Below, piece by piece: positions 18,126 to 27,209 of a stretch of DNA of 64,000 nt. Every line of letters begins with the position of its first letter. The first letter of the stretch is position 1. The notes under the pieces are model-generated. The model searched no databases, was not told the origin of the DNA, and saw nothing but the letters and a program-made list of their open reading frames with translations. The translations under genes were made by a program, and so were the position numbers. Origin of the DNA: an uncultured Hungatella sp. (lineage in GTDB: Bacteria; Bacillota; Clostridia; Lachnospirales; Lachnospiraceae); NCBI GenBank assembly GCA_910588325.1, contig CAJUPP010000004.1, positions 1-64,000 on the forward strand. The letters run 5' to 3'.

Positions 18126-19202
18126 ATGTATAAAATAAAATCATTGGAAGGATTTCGAATTTTTGCTGCTCTCTCTGTGGTCTTGTACCATTTTCGCGGA
18201 GCTTTTTTCCCCAACAGCCAGCTTGGGCTTATTGACCAGACCCCATTGAGAATACTGACCGCCGGAAATCCGGTTGTCCGGATGCTGTTCGTCTTAAGCG
18301 GATTTGTAGTCAGTTACAAGTATCTTATTTTAAAAAAAGATTATGATAACATTCCTGCGGATATGTTAAAAAGATACGTCCGTCTGGCTCCTCCCATTAT
18401 CGTGGCTCAGCTTCTGGTCTGTTTCATGATGAAAGCAGGGCTTCTGTTTAATGTTCATGCCGGAAATTTAAGCGGTTCTTCAAACTTTTTAGCCCAGTTC
18501 AATAATTTTACCCCTACCTGGTTGTCATGCATAAAAGAAGGATTGATTTCCTGCTATCTAAGAGGCGGGACTATCTACATTGGCCCTTTATGGACAATGG
18601 TCTATGAATACCTGGGGGTTCTTCTTGTGTTAAGCGTCCTTTATATCTGCAAAAGCAGAAGGCTCCGCCTCCTGTTCTATGGTATTTTTCTTTCTCTTTA
18701 CAGCAGCTACTATAATTATTTTATCTTAGGCATGGTGCTCTGTGAGCTTTATGGAGAAGAGGAAATAACCGGATATCTCCGCACACACTCCATATTCAAT
18801 ACGGTATTATTTGCAGGTTCCTTTTTCGTTGTCAGTATGCTTAATCTGGATGATACGTTTAAGGTAAACCGGATTGTCTTTGCCGTCTCAACTCTTATTT
18901 TCTTTTTGACTCTGATGAACAGTTCCTGGGGGGAACGGATTTTGGGCAACCGGATGATGGAAAAAGGCGGCCAATTGTCTTATGCTGTCTATATCGTCCA
19001 CTGGCCGATTATCGAAAGCTTTTCGTCAGCGCTCTATATCTGGATGTACCGCCAAAACGGCGGTGTCAGCGGATATCTTTCTCTGCTGAATCTTGTGCTG
19101 ACTTTGATTCTAATCTTTCTGGTGGCTGCTTTCTTTCAGGCATATATTGAAAAAATAGGACAGGGGGCCGCAAACTATATTGCAAAGCACCCTGTCCCAT
19201 AG
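18126..19202 (+). CDS. OafA-like membrane acyltransferase
   Basis: Second polytopic acyltransferase-3 protein, 358 residues. The N-terminus KSLEGFRIFAALSVVLYHF carries the expected R/H pair, LFVLSGFVVSYKY follows, and WTMVYEYLGVLL resembles the OafA/YrhL-type WSLxxE site. It starts ten bases after the previous gene with an AGGAG site, so the two are cotranscribed and may place two different acyl groups or work on two positions. Its last 50 bases contain the terminator of the converging operon. Confidence 0.86.
   Translation: MYKIKSLEGFRIFAALSVVLYHFRGAFFPNSQLGLIDQTPLRILTAGNPVVRMLFVLSGFVVSYKYLILKKDYDNIPADMLKRYVRLAPPIIVAQLLVCFMMKAGLLFNVHAGNLSGSSNFLAQFNNFTPTWLSCIKEGLISCYLRGGTIYIGPLWTMVYEYLGVLLVLSVLYICKSRRLRLLFYGIFLSLYSSYYNYFILGMVLCELYGEEEITGYLRTHSIFNTVLFAGSFFVVSMLNLDDTFKVNRIVFAVSTLIFFLTLMNSSWGERILGNRMMEKGGQLSYAVYIVHWPIIESFSSALYIWMYRQNGGVSGYLSLLNLVLTLILIFLVAAFFQAYIEKIGQGAANYIAKHPVP
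19150..19197 (-). terminator. Terminator of the 34.6-19.2-kb operon, inside the converging gene
   Basis: On the minus strand GGACAGGG (19190-19197) and CCCTGTCC (19158-19165) flank a 24-base loop and are followed by TATTTTTT. It lies 18 bases past the rfbH stop but within the last codons of the plus-strand acyltransferase. Confidence 0.5.
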
Positions 19203-19214
19203 GGATAAGCAAAA

Positions 19215-20549
19215 TTATTCTATGGCTTCTTTTATGGTCTTTGCCATATAATCAATCATCTCATCGGTCATTCCCGGATAAAGACCTACCCAGAAGGTAT
19301 CCTTCATAATACGATCCGTATTCTTTAAATCCCCTACGATCCGATATCCCTGTTTTGCCTCCCGCATCTGGTCAAAGCAGGGATGTTTTGTCAGATTTCC
19401 TGCAAACAGCATTCTTGTCTGGACCCCCTTCGATTCCACATAGGGAACCACTGTATTCCGGTCTACCCCTTCTCTGCAGGTAATCAGAAAACCAAACCAG
19501 CTTGGTTTGGAACCAGGAGCCGCCTCAGGAAGAATCAGCCTTTCCTCTGTTCCCCTAAGCCCATTGAAAAGCCTTTCAAAATTGTGACGTCTCCGTTCCA
19601 CAAAGGACGGGAATTTTTCTATCTGTGCACAGCCGATGGCTGCCTGCATATCCGTGGCTTTTAGATTGTATCCAAAATGAGAATATACATATTTGTGATC
19701 GTACCCCTCCGGCAATTCCCCATACGTTCTGTCAAAACGGTGACCGCACATATTATCATGCCCCGGAGGACAGACACAATCCCGCCCCCAGTCGCGGAAG
19801 GAACGGACAATCTTATTCAAAAGGGGATTATCCGTATACACAGCGCCGCCCTCTCCCATAGTCATATGATGGGGCGGATAGAAACTGGAAGTTCCCATAT
19901 CCCCTATGGTCCCCGTAAATTTTTCTGTTCCGTCTATGGTATATTTTGTTCCTAAAGCATCGCAGTTGTCCTCGATCAGCCATAGGTTATGTCTGTCACA
20001 GAATTCCTTTACTGCAGCCAGGTCAAATGGATTTCCCAGAGTATGAGCAATCATAACTGCTTTCGTTCTGTCGGAATATGCCTCTTCCAGCCTGTCCACA
20101 TCAATATTATACTGGGGAATCGTCACGTCCACAAACACCGGAACGGCCCCATATTGAATCATGGGGGTCACCGTAGTGGGGAATCCTGCCGCCACAGTAA
20201 TGATCTCATCTCCTCTTTTTACCTGCCTCTCCCCCAAAAGCGGAGAGGTAAGAGCCATAAAGGCCAGGAGGTTGGCAGAAGAACCAGAGTTTACCAATGC
20301 ACAGTACCTTATCTGAAGGTACCTGGCCAGCTTTTTCTCAAATTCATCCGTATACCGCCCGGAAGTCAGCCAGAATTCCAGAGAACTGTCCACCAGATTT
20401 CTCATTTCCTGTCTGTCATATACTCTGGAAGCATAAGGAATCCGATCTCCTTCCTTATACGGCTTTCTCTTGTGGAAGCGATCACAATACTCTTCTACCA
20501 ACCGTAAAATCTCCTGCCTTGCCTGCTCCTCTGATTGATTCTCAAACAT
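19215..20549 (-). CDS. rfbH: CDP-4-keto-6-deoxyglucose-3-dehydrase (E1)
   Basis: PMP-dependent, [2Fe-2S] enzyme that removes the 3-hydroxyl of CDP-4-keto-6-deoxyglucose, the committed step to 3,6-dideoxyhexoses. The 444-residue protein has the DegT/StrS fold. The usual PLP lysine is replaced by histidine in SFYPPHHMTMGEGG (His227-His228), the hallmark of RfbH/AscC. Cysteines 195, 258, 260 and 268 (DCVC..MC) are placed as in the iron-sulfur cluster of E1. It is the last gene of the operon after rfbG, 15 bases away. The partner reductase (AscD/DdhD) is not seen in the window. Confidence 0.93.
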   Translation of the reverse strand: MFENQSEEQARQEILRLVEEYCDRFHKRKPYKEGDRIPYASRVYDRQEMRNLVDSSLEFWLTSGRYTDEFEKKLARYLQIRYCALVNSGSSANLLAFMALTSPLLGERQVKRGDEIITVAAGFPTTVTPMIQYGAVPVFVDVTIPQYNIDVDRLEEAYSDRTKAVMIAHTLGNPFDLAAVKEFCDRHNLWLIEDNCDALGTKYTIDGTEKFTGTIGDMGTSSFYPPHHMTMGEGGAVYTDNPLLNKIVRSFRDWGRDCVCPPGHDNMCGHRFDRTYGELPEGYDHKYVYSHFGYNLKATDMQAAIGCAQIEKFPSFVERRRHNFERLFNGLRGTEERLILPEAAPGSKPSWFGFLITCREGVDRNTVVPYVESKGVQTRMLFAGNLTKHPCFDQMREAKQGYRIVGDLKNTDRIMKDTFWVGLYPGMTDEMIDYMAKTIKEAIE

Positions 20550-20564
20550 AATATACGTTCCTTT

Positions 20565-21650
20565 CTACTGTTGTCTGCCAAAAAATTCTTCTATCTGCCT
20601 GTCCATAACCTTAAGCATATCCTCTCCATTCAGGTATGCTTTCGTCCACTCCACTGTTTTCTCCACTGCTTCCTTTACTCCCATGAGAGGATGCCAGCCA
20701 AAAACCGATTTTATCCTTGAACAGTCCAGCTTCAAAAAATTCGCCTCATGAGGCCCGCCGTCATAACGGTTCACCCATGTTGCATCCTCCCCCCACGCCT
20801 GGCAAAACAGATCTACCAGCTGTCCCGTAGCCACACAATTCTCATCATCCGGCCCCACATTATAGCAGCCCTGATACTTATCATCCTTCCACTGCTTCAT
20901 GGCAATGACCATATAAACCAGAAGCGGCTCCATCACATGCTGGTATGGCCTGGTAGAATAAGGATTCCTTACCACAATTTCTCTGCCGGCGCTAACAGCT
21001 CTGACACAGTCCGGGATAATCCGGTCATTGGCAAAGTCTCCGCCCCCGATTACATTCCCTGCCCTGGAGGTAGAAATCGCACTCCTCTTGTCCCCAAAAA
21101 AGGACTTGGCATAGCTGTGAGTCACCAGTTCTGAACAGGATTTGCTGTTAGAATACGGGTCATAACCATCCAAAGGATCGCACTCCCGATATCCATACTC
21201 CCACTCCTTATTCTCATACACCTTATCCGTAGTCACATTAAGAAACGATTTCACGGAATCTGTCTGTCTCACACACTCCAACACATGAACCGTCCCCATT
21301 ACATTCGTCTCATAAGTGTACACCGGGTTTTTATAAGAATCCCTCACAATAGGCTGCGCCGCCAGATGAAACACGATCTGCGGTCTCACACAGTCAAACA
21401 CTTTCCGCATATGCGTTAAGTCCCTGACATCTCCTATAAAACTGTCCACAATATCCCCAATCCCAGCCACCTCAAACAGGCCCGGGTCGGTTGGGCTCTC
21501 CAACCCATAACCGCTGACCTTTGCCCCCAACAGTTTAAGCATCCTGCAAAGCCAGCTCCCCTTAAACCCAGTATGCCCTGTAATCAGTACCCGTTTTCCC
21601 TTATAAAATTCCTCCAGCTCCTTATGTGTTTCCGTAATCCATTCACTCAT
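20565..21650 (-). CDS. rfbG: CDP-glucose 4,6-dehydratase
   Basis: Short-chain dehydrogenase-type enzyme converting CDP-glucose to CDP-4-keto-6-deoxyglucose. It has the NAD-binding motif ITGHTGFKGSWL at residues 23-34, the catalytic TTDKVYE region and YSNSKSCSE with the Tyr/Lys pair. At 361 residues it has the usual length. It is 42 bases downstream of rfbF and just upstream of rfbH, giving the standard F-G-H order. Confidence 0.95.
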   Translation of the reverse strand: MSEWITETHKELEEFYKGKRVLITGHTGFKGSWLCRMLKLLGAKVSGYGLESPTDPGLFEVAGIGDIVDSFIGDVRDLTHMRKVFDCVRPQIVFHLAAQPIVRDSYKNPVYTYETNVMGTVHVLECVRQTDSVKSFLNVTTDKVYENKEWEYGYRECDPLDGYDPYSNSKSCSELVTHSYAKSFFGDKRSAISTSRAGNVIGGGDFANDRIIPDCVRAVSAGREIVVRNPYSTRPYQHVMEPLLVYMVIAMKQWKDDKYQGCYNVGPDDENCVATGQLVDLFCQAWGEDATWVNRYDGGPHEANFLKLDCSRIKSVFGWHPLMGVKEAVEKTVEWTKAYLNGEDMLKVMDRQIEEFFGRQQ

Positions 21651-21692
21651 GCCTTCTCCTCGATTTCCTATTCTATCCTTTACCTATAAATG

Positions 21693-22469
21693 TCAGTCCT
21701 TCCACTTCTTCCAAGGCGCCTTCCCGCTCTGCCACAACTCTTCCAGCTTTTTCATCTCCCTCTGAGTATCCATACACTGCCAGAATCCATCATGATGAAA
21801 GCTCATCAACTGTCCTTCCCTCACCAGCCGCTCCAGAGGCTCCTTCTCAAATGCCACCTGATCCCCATCCAGATAATCAAAAATTTCCGGATTCAGCACC
21901 ATAAAGCCTCCGTTCACCAGGCTTGCATCCTTTTCCCCTTTCTCCCGAAAAGACTTTACTGTATTATCCGGCAAAATATCCAAAATCCCTTTCATCTGTG
22001 CAATATTCACTGTAGTCATGGTAGCAATCTTCCCATGGCTCTTATGAAACTCCATAAGTGCCTTCAAATCCACATCACAGACGCCATCCCCATAAGTCAT
22101 CATAAACGGATTATCCCCGATATATGGCTGTATCCTCTTAATCCGTCCCCCAGTCAGCGTATAAAGCCCAGTATCCACCAGAGTCACCTTCCACGGCTCA
22201 GAATAATTATTATGAACCTCCATCTTATTGTTTGCCAGATCAAACGTCACATCCGACATATGAAGAAAATAATCTGCAAAAAATTCCTTTACCACATACT
22301 GTTTATATCCCAGACAAATGACAAACTCATGAAATCCAAATTCCGAATAATATTTCATAATATGCCACAAAATAGGCTTTCCGCCAATCTCAATCATGGG
22401 TTTGGGCTTTAAATGGCTTTCCTCACTGATTCTTGTTCCCAGCCCTCCTGCCAGCAGTACTACCTTCAT
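21693..22469 (-). CDS. rfbF: Glucose-1-phosphate cytidylyltransferase
   Basis: Makes CDP-glucose from CTP and glucose 1-phosphate, the entry to CDP-dideoxy sugars. The signature LLAGGLGTRISEES at the N-terminus, KPKPMIEIGGKPI and the family-specific YSEFGFHEFVICLGYKQ and FFADYF segments distinguish it from RmlA. It has 258 residues, as expected. First gene of the rfbFGH block and preceded by a membrane protein gene. Confidence 0.95.
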   Translation of the reverse strand: MKVVLLAGGLGTRISEESHLKPKPMIEIGGKPILWHIMKYYSEFGFHEFVICLGYKQYVVKEFFADYFLHMSDVTFDLANNKMEVHNNYSEPWKVTLVDTGLYTLTGGRIKRIQPYIGDNPFMMTYGDGVCDVDLKALMEFHKSHGKIATMTTVNIAQMKGILDILPDNTVKSFREKGEKDASLVNGGFMVLNPEIFDYLDGDQVAFEKEPLERLVREGQLMSFHHDGFWQCMDTQREMKKLEELWQSGKAPWKKWKD

Positions 22470-22496
22470 CCTTTTCCTCCGTTCTCTGCTTAAACA

Positions 22497-23906
22497 TTAT
22501 CGATAGAATACATTCCATTTATGTTCCTTCAGTATCGTAAGTGCATTTCTCACCAGGTCTCCGGCATCCGCTGAACTGGTGTGATATTCAAATGCCGCAG
22601 CCAGTTCCTCATTGGTCCGATTCTCAAAATCCAGGGCAATATTGGCCCGATTGATGCAGGCTTCCTTCCGATAGATTGTCATCCGTATCTCCCTGTAAGT
22701 AGTATATCCGTTTCCCACCAGAAACACAGCAATTATAACCGCAGCCACTGCTTTCTCCATGTTCCTCCATCTATCCCTCTTCTGCTGTTTTTTCTCTTCT
22801 GCCTCTTCCTCCCTTCGAATTTTCCACATCAGAGCAAAGGTCAGAAGGATCCCCAGAACTCCTACCTGAAACTGCAGGGCATAACGGGAACTCATGCCAT
22901 AGCTTTCAATTAAAAATGACCAGCGTGAAAGCAGAATCAGCACATGGTTCATTCCTCCTGAAACAATCAGGATCAGCGGAAATACGGTTTTTTCATAAAG
23001 CTTATAACGGAACTGGTACCACAGGGCCAAAAGATATGCTCCTCCTACCATCAGCCCTATAATCATATAAGGTGTATTGGTACCAAAAACTTCTTCCGCC
23101 GCCTCCCCGCCTATTACGGTAGAGCACAGGGATTTTATAAAAAATCTCACAAAATAACCGGGAGTATCCAAAAACTGCCTCATCAGAGAACCATCAGAAG
23201 ATAATCCTGTTTTTACATGGGTAGTACTCCACAGGTAGCAAAGCAGGGGAAGGATCACACAGACTCCATACGCCAGATACCGCTTATCCCACTTTTTTGT
23301 CTTCCTCCATGTGATAACCATACAAAACCCATACCCTAAAAGCAATACTCCGGAATACACCGCACAATAAGGACCTGCAATCCCCATGGTTATGATCCAG
23401 GGCAAAACCAGCATTTGTATATGGTCCCTCTTTTTCTCCTGTCTGGTCCAGACTCGCTCCCACACAAGATAATGGTAAAAAAATCCGGCAAATGCAAAAA
23501 AATGTACCCAGCCGCTACCGTTATTCATCATTTCCCATTTATTCAGGCTGAAAAAGACTGCCATGAGAATCAAAAACCAGACCGTACCTATTTTTTCACG
23601 AATACAATAGTACGCAATGGCTGCTGCCGACAACATCAGAGAAAACACTCCAAGTGCCTGATCAAATCGAATGCTGTAGTGGAACCATGTGGTATTAATA
23701 ATTCTGGCTGCATAATTGACAGGGATTCTTGTCAGCACATCCCGCACAAAAAACTTTTCCGGATTCCACACATCAGGCAGATAGCTGTTAACCAGACGAA
23801 TATAATCGGAATACACCACATCATAAAATGACCGGTACAGATACCAGACACACAAAATCCCCCCTACAAACGGCACAAGATAATACCACCTTTTTTGCTT
23901 CTCCAT
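22497..23906 (-). CDS. Polytopic membrane protein of unknown function, glycan locus
   Basis: About 469 residues with ten or so hydrophobic segments, a basic loop (about 365-380, EEEAEEKKQQKR) and a short soluble C-terminus. I do not recognise a family with certainty. The plan of many helices with an acidic loop after helix 1 (VYSDYIRLVNSY) is like DUF6056 or GT-C glycosyltransferases. I start at MEKQKRW, where a GAGGAAG site fits. It is 30 bases after a second such protein and just before rfbF, so a polymerase, ligase or lipid-linked glycosyltransferase role is possible. Confidence 0.65.
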   Translation of the reverse strand: MEKQKRWYYLVPFVGGILCVWYLYRSFYDVVYSDYIRLVNSYLPDVWNPEKFFVRDVLTRIPVNYAARIINTTWFHYSIRFDQALGVFSLMLSAAAIAYYCIREKIGTVWFLILMAVFFSLNKWEMMNNGSGWVHFFAFAGFFYHYLVWERVWTRQEKKRDHIQMLVLPWIITMGIAGPYCAVYSGVLLLGYGFCMVITWRKTKKWDKRYLAYGVCVILPLLCYLWSTTHVKTGLSSDGSLMRQFLDTPGYFVRFFIKSLCSTVIGGEAAEEVFGTNTPYMIIGLMVGGAYLLALWYQFRYKLYEKTVFPLILIVSGGMNHVLILLSRWSFLIESYGMSSRYALQFQVGVLGILLTFALMWKIRREEEAEEKKQQKRDRWRNMEKAVAAVIIAVFLVGNGYTTYREIRMTIYRKEACINRANIALDFENRTNEELAAAFEYHTSSADAGDLVRNALTILKEHKWNVFYR

Positions 23907-23936
23907 TAATCTTCCTCTCTTTCTGTCTCGCAAAAA

Positions 23937-25772
23937 TCAATCCGCCGTAATCCGCACCATCATGGCCAGCCGTGTCCCTTCTGACGACTCATACGCATTT
24001 TTTGAGTAAAAATTATTTTCAAAATCCAATTCTACCGTATTATAAGGTTCTGTCTGCAAATCTACATACGTAATATTTTCTATAATATTGATTTTCTGCA
24101 CCAGCACTCCGTCCTGATAAATCGTACAAATTTCTTCTCCTGTCATGGCTCCTGGATACATCAGCTGCAATTGTATGACTCCTGACTCTCCGGCCATCAC
24201 TCTAAGCTTCGCTTTTTCCCCCATCCACTCATCCGGATAATATCCATATACTGTCTCACATTTCAGATTTTTCACAAAACTGGTAATATCCTGATATGCA
24301 TGAAACTTAGGCTCTTCCCTCAGAACCAGCATATTATTCCGTATCTGCCCGAAATCCCTGATAGAATCAACAAATATTACCTGGACTTCTTCCCTCTTCT
24401 GCCCGCGGTCAAAGGTTTTAAAAAAAGTTTCCGTCTCCTCTTCGCCAAGACCATAAGAATTTTTCAAAATATAAAGCTTCTTTCCAAAAAGGCTGTCACC
24501 ATATTTCTCATATGTCTGTTCCGCCAGAGAATTGTACTGCTGCTGCCCATTCCAAAAATAAAGATTGGTACAGGTTCCCCTATAAAATCGCTCCACCGGA
24601 TACATAAGCATGGTATAGAGTGCTATGATGGCTGTACAGGCCAGCATAGCATGGTAATTAGGCAGAATCTTAGCCCTGGTCCTTGCTATTACCCCACACA
24701 TATAGGCCAGCATAATCCAAAATACCGTCATGGAAACATAAACCCAACGCAACTGTACCTGTCCGGTTACACTGGAACACAAAATACAGGAAACAATAAA
24801 CAAAAGAAACAGCAGCAGATTACACAACATATTTTTCCAATGGGTCCTGTCGCAGATGGCCTTCACAAAAAAGGTAATCACCAATGCCAAAACCCATACA
24901 TCAGCCAAAATCACAAATACTCTGACCCACCTGGGAGTATCCTGCCAGTTCAGTCCACACAGACTTTGATCCCCGGTGTTGATTCCCAATAAATACAAAA
25001 ACTGCTGAAGACCAAAACCAGCCGCGTTCCCCAGATTCAACGTCCGTGTAATAACATTTCCATCCGGCCCTGCAGGAATCAAGGTCCCTGTGGCAAGGAA
25101 ACGAATCAGCTGGACCGCCGCGAACACTGCTGCAAAGATCAGCCAGTCCCATAATTTCTTTTCTTTTTTCATCACAAGAACCGCTGCCAGTACTGCTGCC
25201 AGTACCATATACCGCTCATGGACAAAACATATCCCAAAGTATAAGCCGCAGGCAAACCAAAAATAATGTTCCTGAGTCTTTATCTCATTCAGATATTGAA
25301 ACAGGCAGAACAAAATCCCAATAGCCATCCACAGAGCTATGCTCTCCATCAGACCATATACCTGTGAAATCTGGTAGCAGGACATTCTGGAAACCAGATA
25401 CAGAATCCCGCAGAAGAAACCAATGGTTCCGTTTTTGGATACGCATCTTCCAAGCTGAAAGACCGTATAGGCAATCAGTCCATTGATGATAATATTGCAG
25501 GGTACAAACCAGGTAATATGATTTCCAAAGAGCGCCATCTGAATGTATGCCAGTATATAGTACAAAAAACGAAATCTGCTTTCCCCTATAGGGAACATAA
25601 AATTCCAGAAAGGCAGCTCATGATAGCTGGACCAAAGCTCTAAATCGTCCATGAAAAGACCCCGGATTTCAATTCCAGCATTGATGAAAAAGGCAAATGC
25701 CAGCAACGCACCAAGAATAAGCGCTTCCCCTTTCCAATGATAAATTTTTGCTAAGGAATCCTTTTTCTCCAT
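23937..25772 (-). CDS. GT-C-like polytopic membrane protein
   Basis: A 611-residue protein with about eleven membrane helices in residues 15-400 and a soluble C-terminal domain (about 410-611). The first extracytoplasmic loop has LFMDDLELWSSYHELPFW; an Asp-Asp pair there is typical of the acidic catalytic site of GT-C enzymes that use polyprenyl-phosphate sugars. I do not assign a family. It has a strong AAGGAGGG site and sits in the operon between a GT2 gene and another membrane protein. Confidence 0.65.
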   Translation of the reverse strand: MEKKDSLAKIYHWKGEALILGALLAFAFFINAGIEIRGLFMDDLELWSSYHELPFWNFMFPIGESRFRFLYYILAYIQMALFGNHITWFVPCNIIINGLIAYTVFQLGRCVSKNGTIGFFCGILYLVSRMSCYQISQVYGLMESIALWMAIGILFCLFQYLNEIKTQEHYFWFACGLYFGICFVHERYMVLAAVLAAVLVMKKEKKLWDWLIFAAVFAAVQLIRFLATGTLIPAGPDGNVITRTLNLGNAAGFGLQQFLYLLGINTGDQSLCGLNWQDTPRWVRVFVILADVWVLALVITFFVKAICDRTHWKNMLCNLLLFLLFIVSCILCSSVTGQVQLRWVYVSMTVFWIMLAYMCGVIARTRAKILPNYHAMLACTAIIALYTMLMYPVERFYRGTCTNLYFWNGQQQYNSLAEQTYEKYGDSLFGKKLYILKNSYGLGEEETETFFKTFDRGQKREEVQVIFVDSIRDFGQIRNNMLVLREEPKFHAYQDITSFVKNLKCETVYGYYPDEWMGEKAKLRVMAGESGVIQLQLMYPGAMTGEEICTIYQDGVLVQKINIIENITYVDLQTEPYNTVELDFENNFYSKNAYESSEGTRLAMMVRITAD

Positions 25773-25787
25773 AGGTCTTCCCTCCTT

Positions 25788-26567
25788 CTACCACTCCTGG
25801 TATGCCTTCTTATAAAACCTCATTAAAAACTTCGCCACAGGTTCCGGCCAGAAACGCTTAAACAATTCCATCTCTTCTTTTTCCCTGCGGCGATCTTCAA
25901 TGCAGGCCTTTGTAGCCGCACCATCATGAATCCGGTAAAATAAAAGAGGCTTTTCCACACAGATAAAACGTCCCGGCCATTTTGCCAGAACTGTCATACA
26001 GTCCCAATCCAGGGCATACCGGTACTCGGAATGGAAGATCGGATCCGGAAGATAATTCTTCCGGTAAGCGCATGATGGACACATCACCGGATTTCCCAGA
26101 CGCAGTACACCTTTTTTAATGAATTCTCTGTCTGCCATGCCTTTCATCCTTAATGGCATACGCAGCGTTTTCTTTATGATTTCCTTCAGATTCCACCGAT
26201 GAATTTTCCCATCCTTTATTGTAACTCCGTCTGTCATAAACAGCGTCATATCCGGCCATCTTTTGTAGCTTTTCTTTAATTCCTCTACATAATGGCGTCT
26301 GTACAGATCATCCTGGTGGGCGATGGTAACAAAGGTCCCCTTCGCCTTTCCAATGGCAAAATTCCAATCCGCCTGAATATCGCTTTCTCCCTCTCTTACG
26401 TAAAGAGGGATCTCATATTTTTCCGTCATCTTTTCCAGATAAATGCTGGGTGTGGAGGTGGTACAGATAATCTCCGACGGCACAGTCTGACTCTTTAACG
26501 AACGAATACATGCTTCCAGATAAGGTGATTCTCCGTATGCACAAATGGCAAATGTATGAAATCCCAT
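25788..26567 (-). CDS. Glycosyltransferase family 2
   Basis: Soluble GT2 enzyme of 259 residues. HTFAICAYGESPYLEACIRSLKSQ opens the fold, and IAHQDDLYRRHYVEEL contains the metal-binding Asp-Asp (QDD in place of DxD). A later LDWD and a HDGA segment complete the catalytic half. It lies 15 bases after gmhA and before the GT-C-like gene. The donor may be GDP-heptose or a CDP-dideoxy sugar made by the same operon, but this is inferred from position. Confidence 0.82.
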   Translation of the reverse strand: MGFHTFAICAYGESPYLEACIRSLKSQTVPSEIICTTSTPSIYLEKMTEKYEIPLYVREGESDIQADWNFAIGKAKGTFVTIAHQDDLYRRHYVEELKKSYKRWPDMTLFMTDGVTIKDGKIHRWNLKEIIKKTLRMPLRMKGMADREFIKKGVLRLGNPVMCPSCAYRKNYLPDPIFHSEYRYALDWDCMTVLAKWPGRFICVEKPLLFYRIHDGAATKACIEDRRREKEEMELFKRFWPEPVAKFLMRFYKKAYQEW

Positions 26568-26581
26568 GGTTTTCTCCTACT

Positions 26582-27208
26582 TTAAAAGAAATATTCCTCC
26601 AACATCAGGCATAATACATGATAGACCGGCAGGTGCAGTTCCTGAATCTTAAATGTCTCCTGCTCCGGCACCACAATGGCCGTATCCGCATCCTGCTTTA
26701 ACATTCCTCCGTCTTTTCCTGTCAGGCCGATGATCTTTAATCCTTTCGCCCTGGCTGTCACACAGGCGTAATGAATATTCTCGGCATTCCCGGACGTAGA
26801 AATGGCCAAAAGCACATCTCCCTTTACACCATAACCATATACCTGCTGGGCATAAATCATGCTGCCGTCCACATCATTTAAAAATGCCGTAGACAGCCCC
26901 GGGTGGCCTGTAAGGGCAATGGCAGGAAGGGCGCCCTGCAGCTTCTTGGCAAGCTGTGTTCCTGCCTTATGGTCTGCTTCTATTAATCTGTGTACCACAT
27001 CGTCCGGCAGCTTCCTTTCTTTTTTAAAACCTTTCATCAGTTCGCCCACAATATGTTCGGAATCTGCTCCGCTTCCTCCGTTACCGGCGACCAAAAGCTT
27101 ATGCCCTGATTCGTAACAGCCCTTCAGTATCTCATACGCCTGGGCAATCGGTTCTTTCACCGGCTTTAACACCGGATAACGTTGTATTAATTCCTCCAAA
27201 TACTCCAT
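26582..27208 (-). CDS. gmhA: Sedoheptulose-7-phosphate isomerase
   Basis: SIS-domain isomerase that converts sedoheptulose 7-phosphate to D-glycero-D-manno-heptose 7-phosphate, the first step of ADP- or GDP-heptose synthesis. The motif LLVAGNGGSGADSEHIVGEL and the later LAISTSGNAENIHYA are characteristic. I start at MEYLEEL (about 208 residues, the normal GmhA length); its ATG lies one base past the gmhB stop, with AAGGAG in the end of gmhB. The longer open frame to 27304 would run inside gmhB. Confidence 0.92.
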   Translation of the reverse strand: MEYLEELIQRYPVLKPVKEPIAQAYEILKGCYESGHKLLVAGNGGSGADSEHIVGELMKGFKKERKLPDDVVHRLIEADHKAGTQLAKKLQGALPAIALTGHPGLSTAFLNDVDGSMIYAQQVYGYGVKGDVLLAISTSGNAENIHYACVTARAKGLKIIGLTGKDGGMLKQDADTAIVVPEQETFKIQELHLPVYHVLCLMLEEYFF

Positions 27209-27209
27209 C

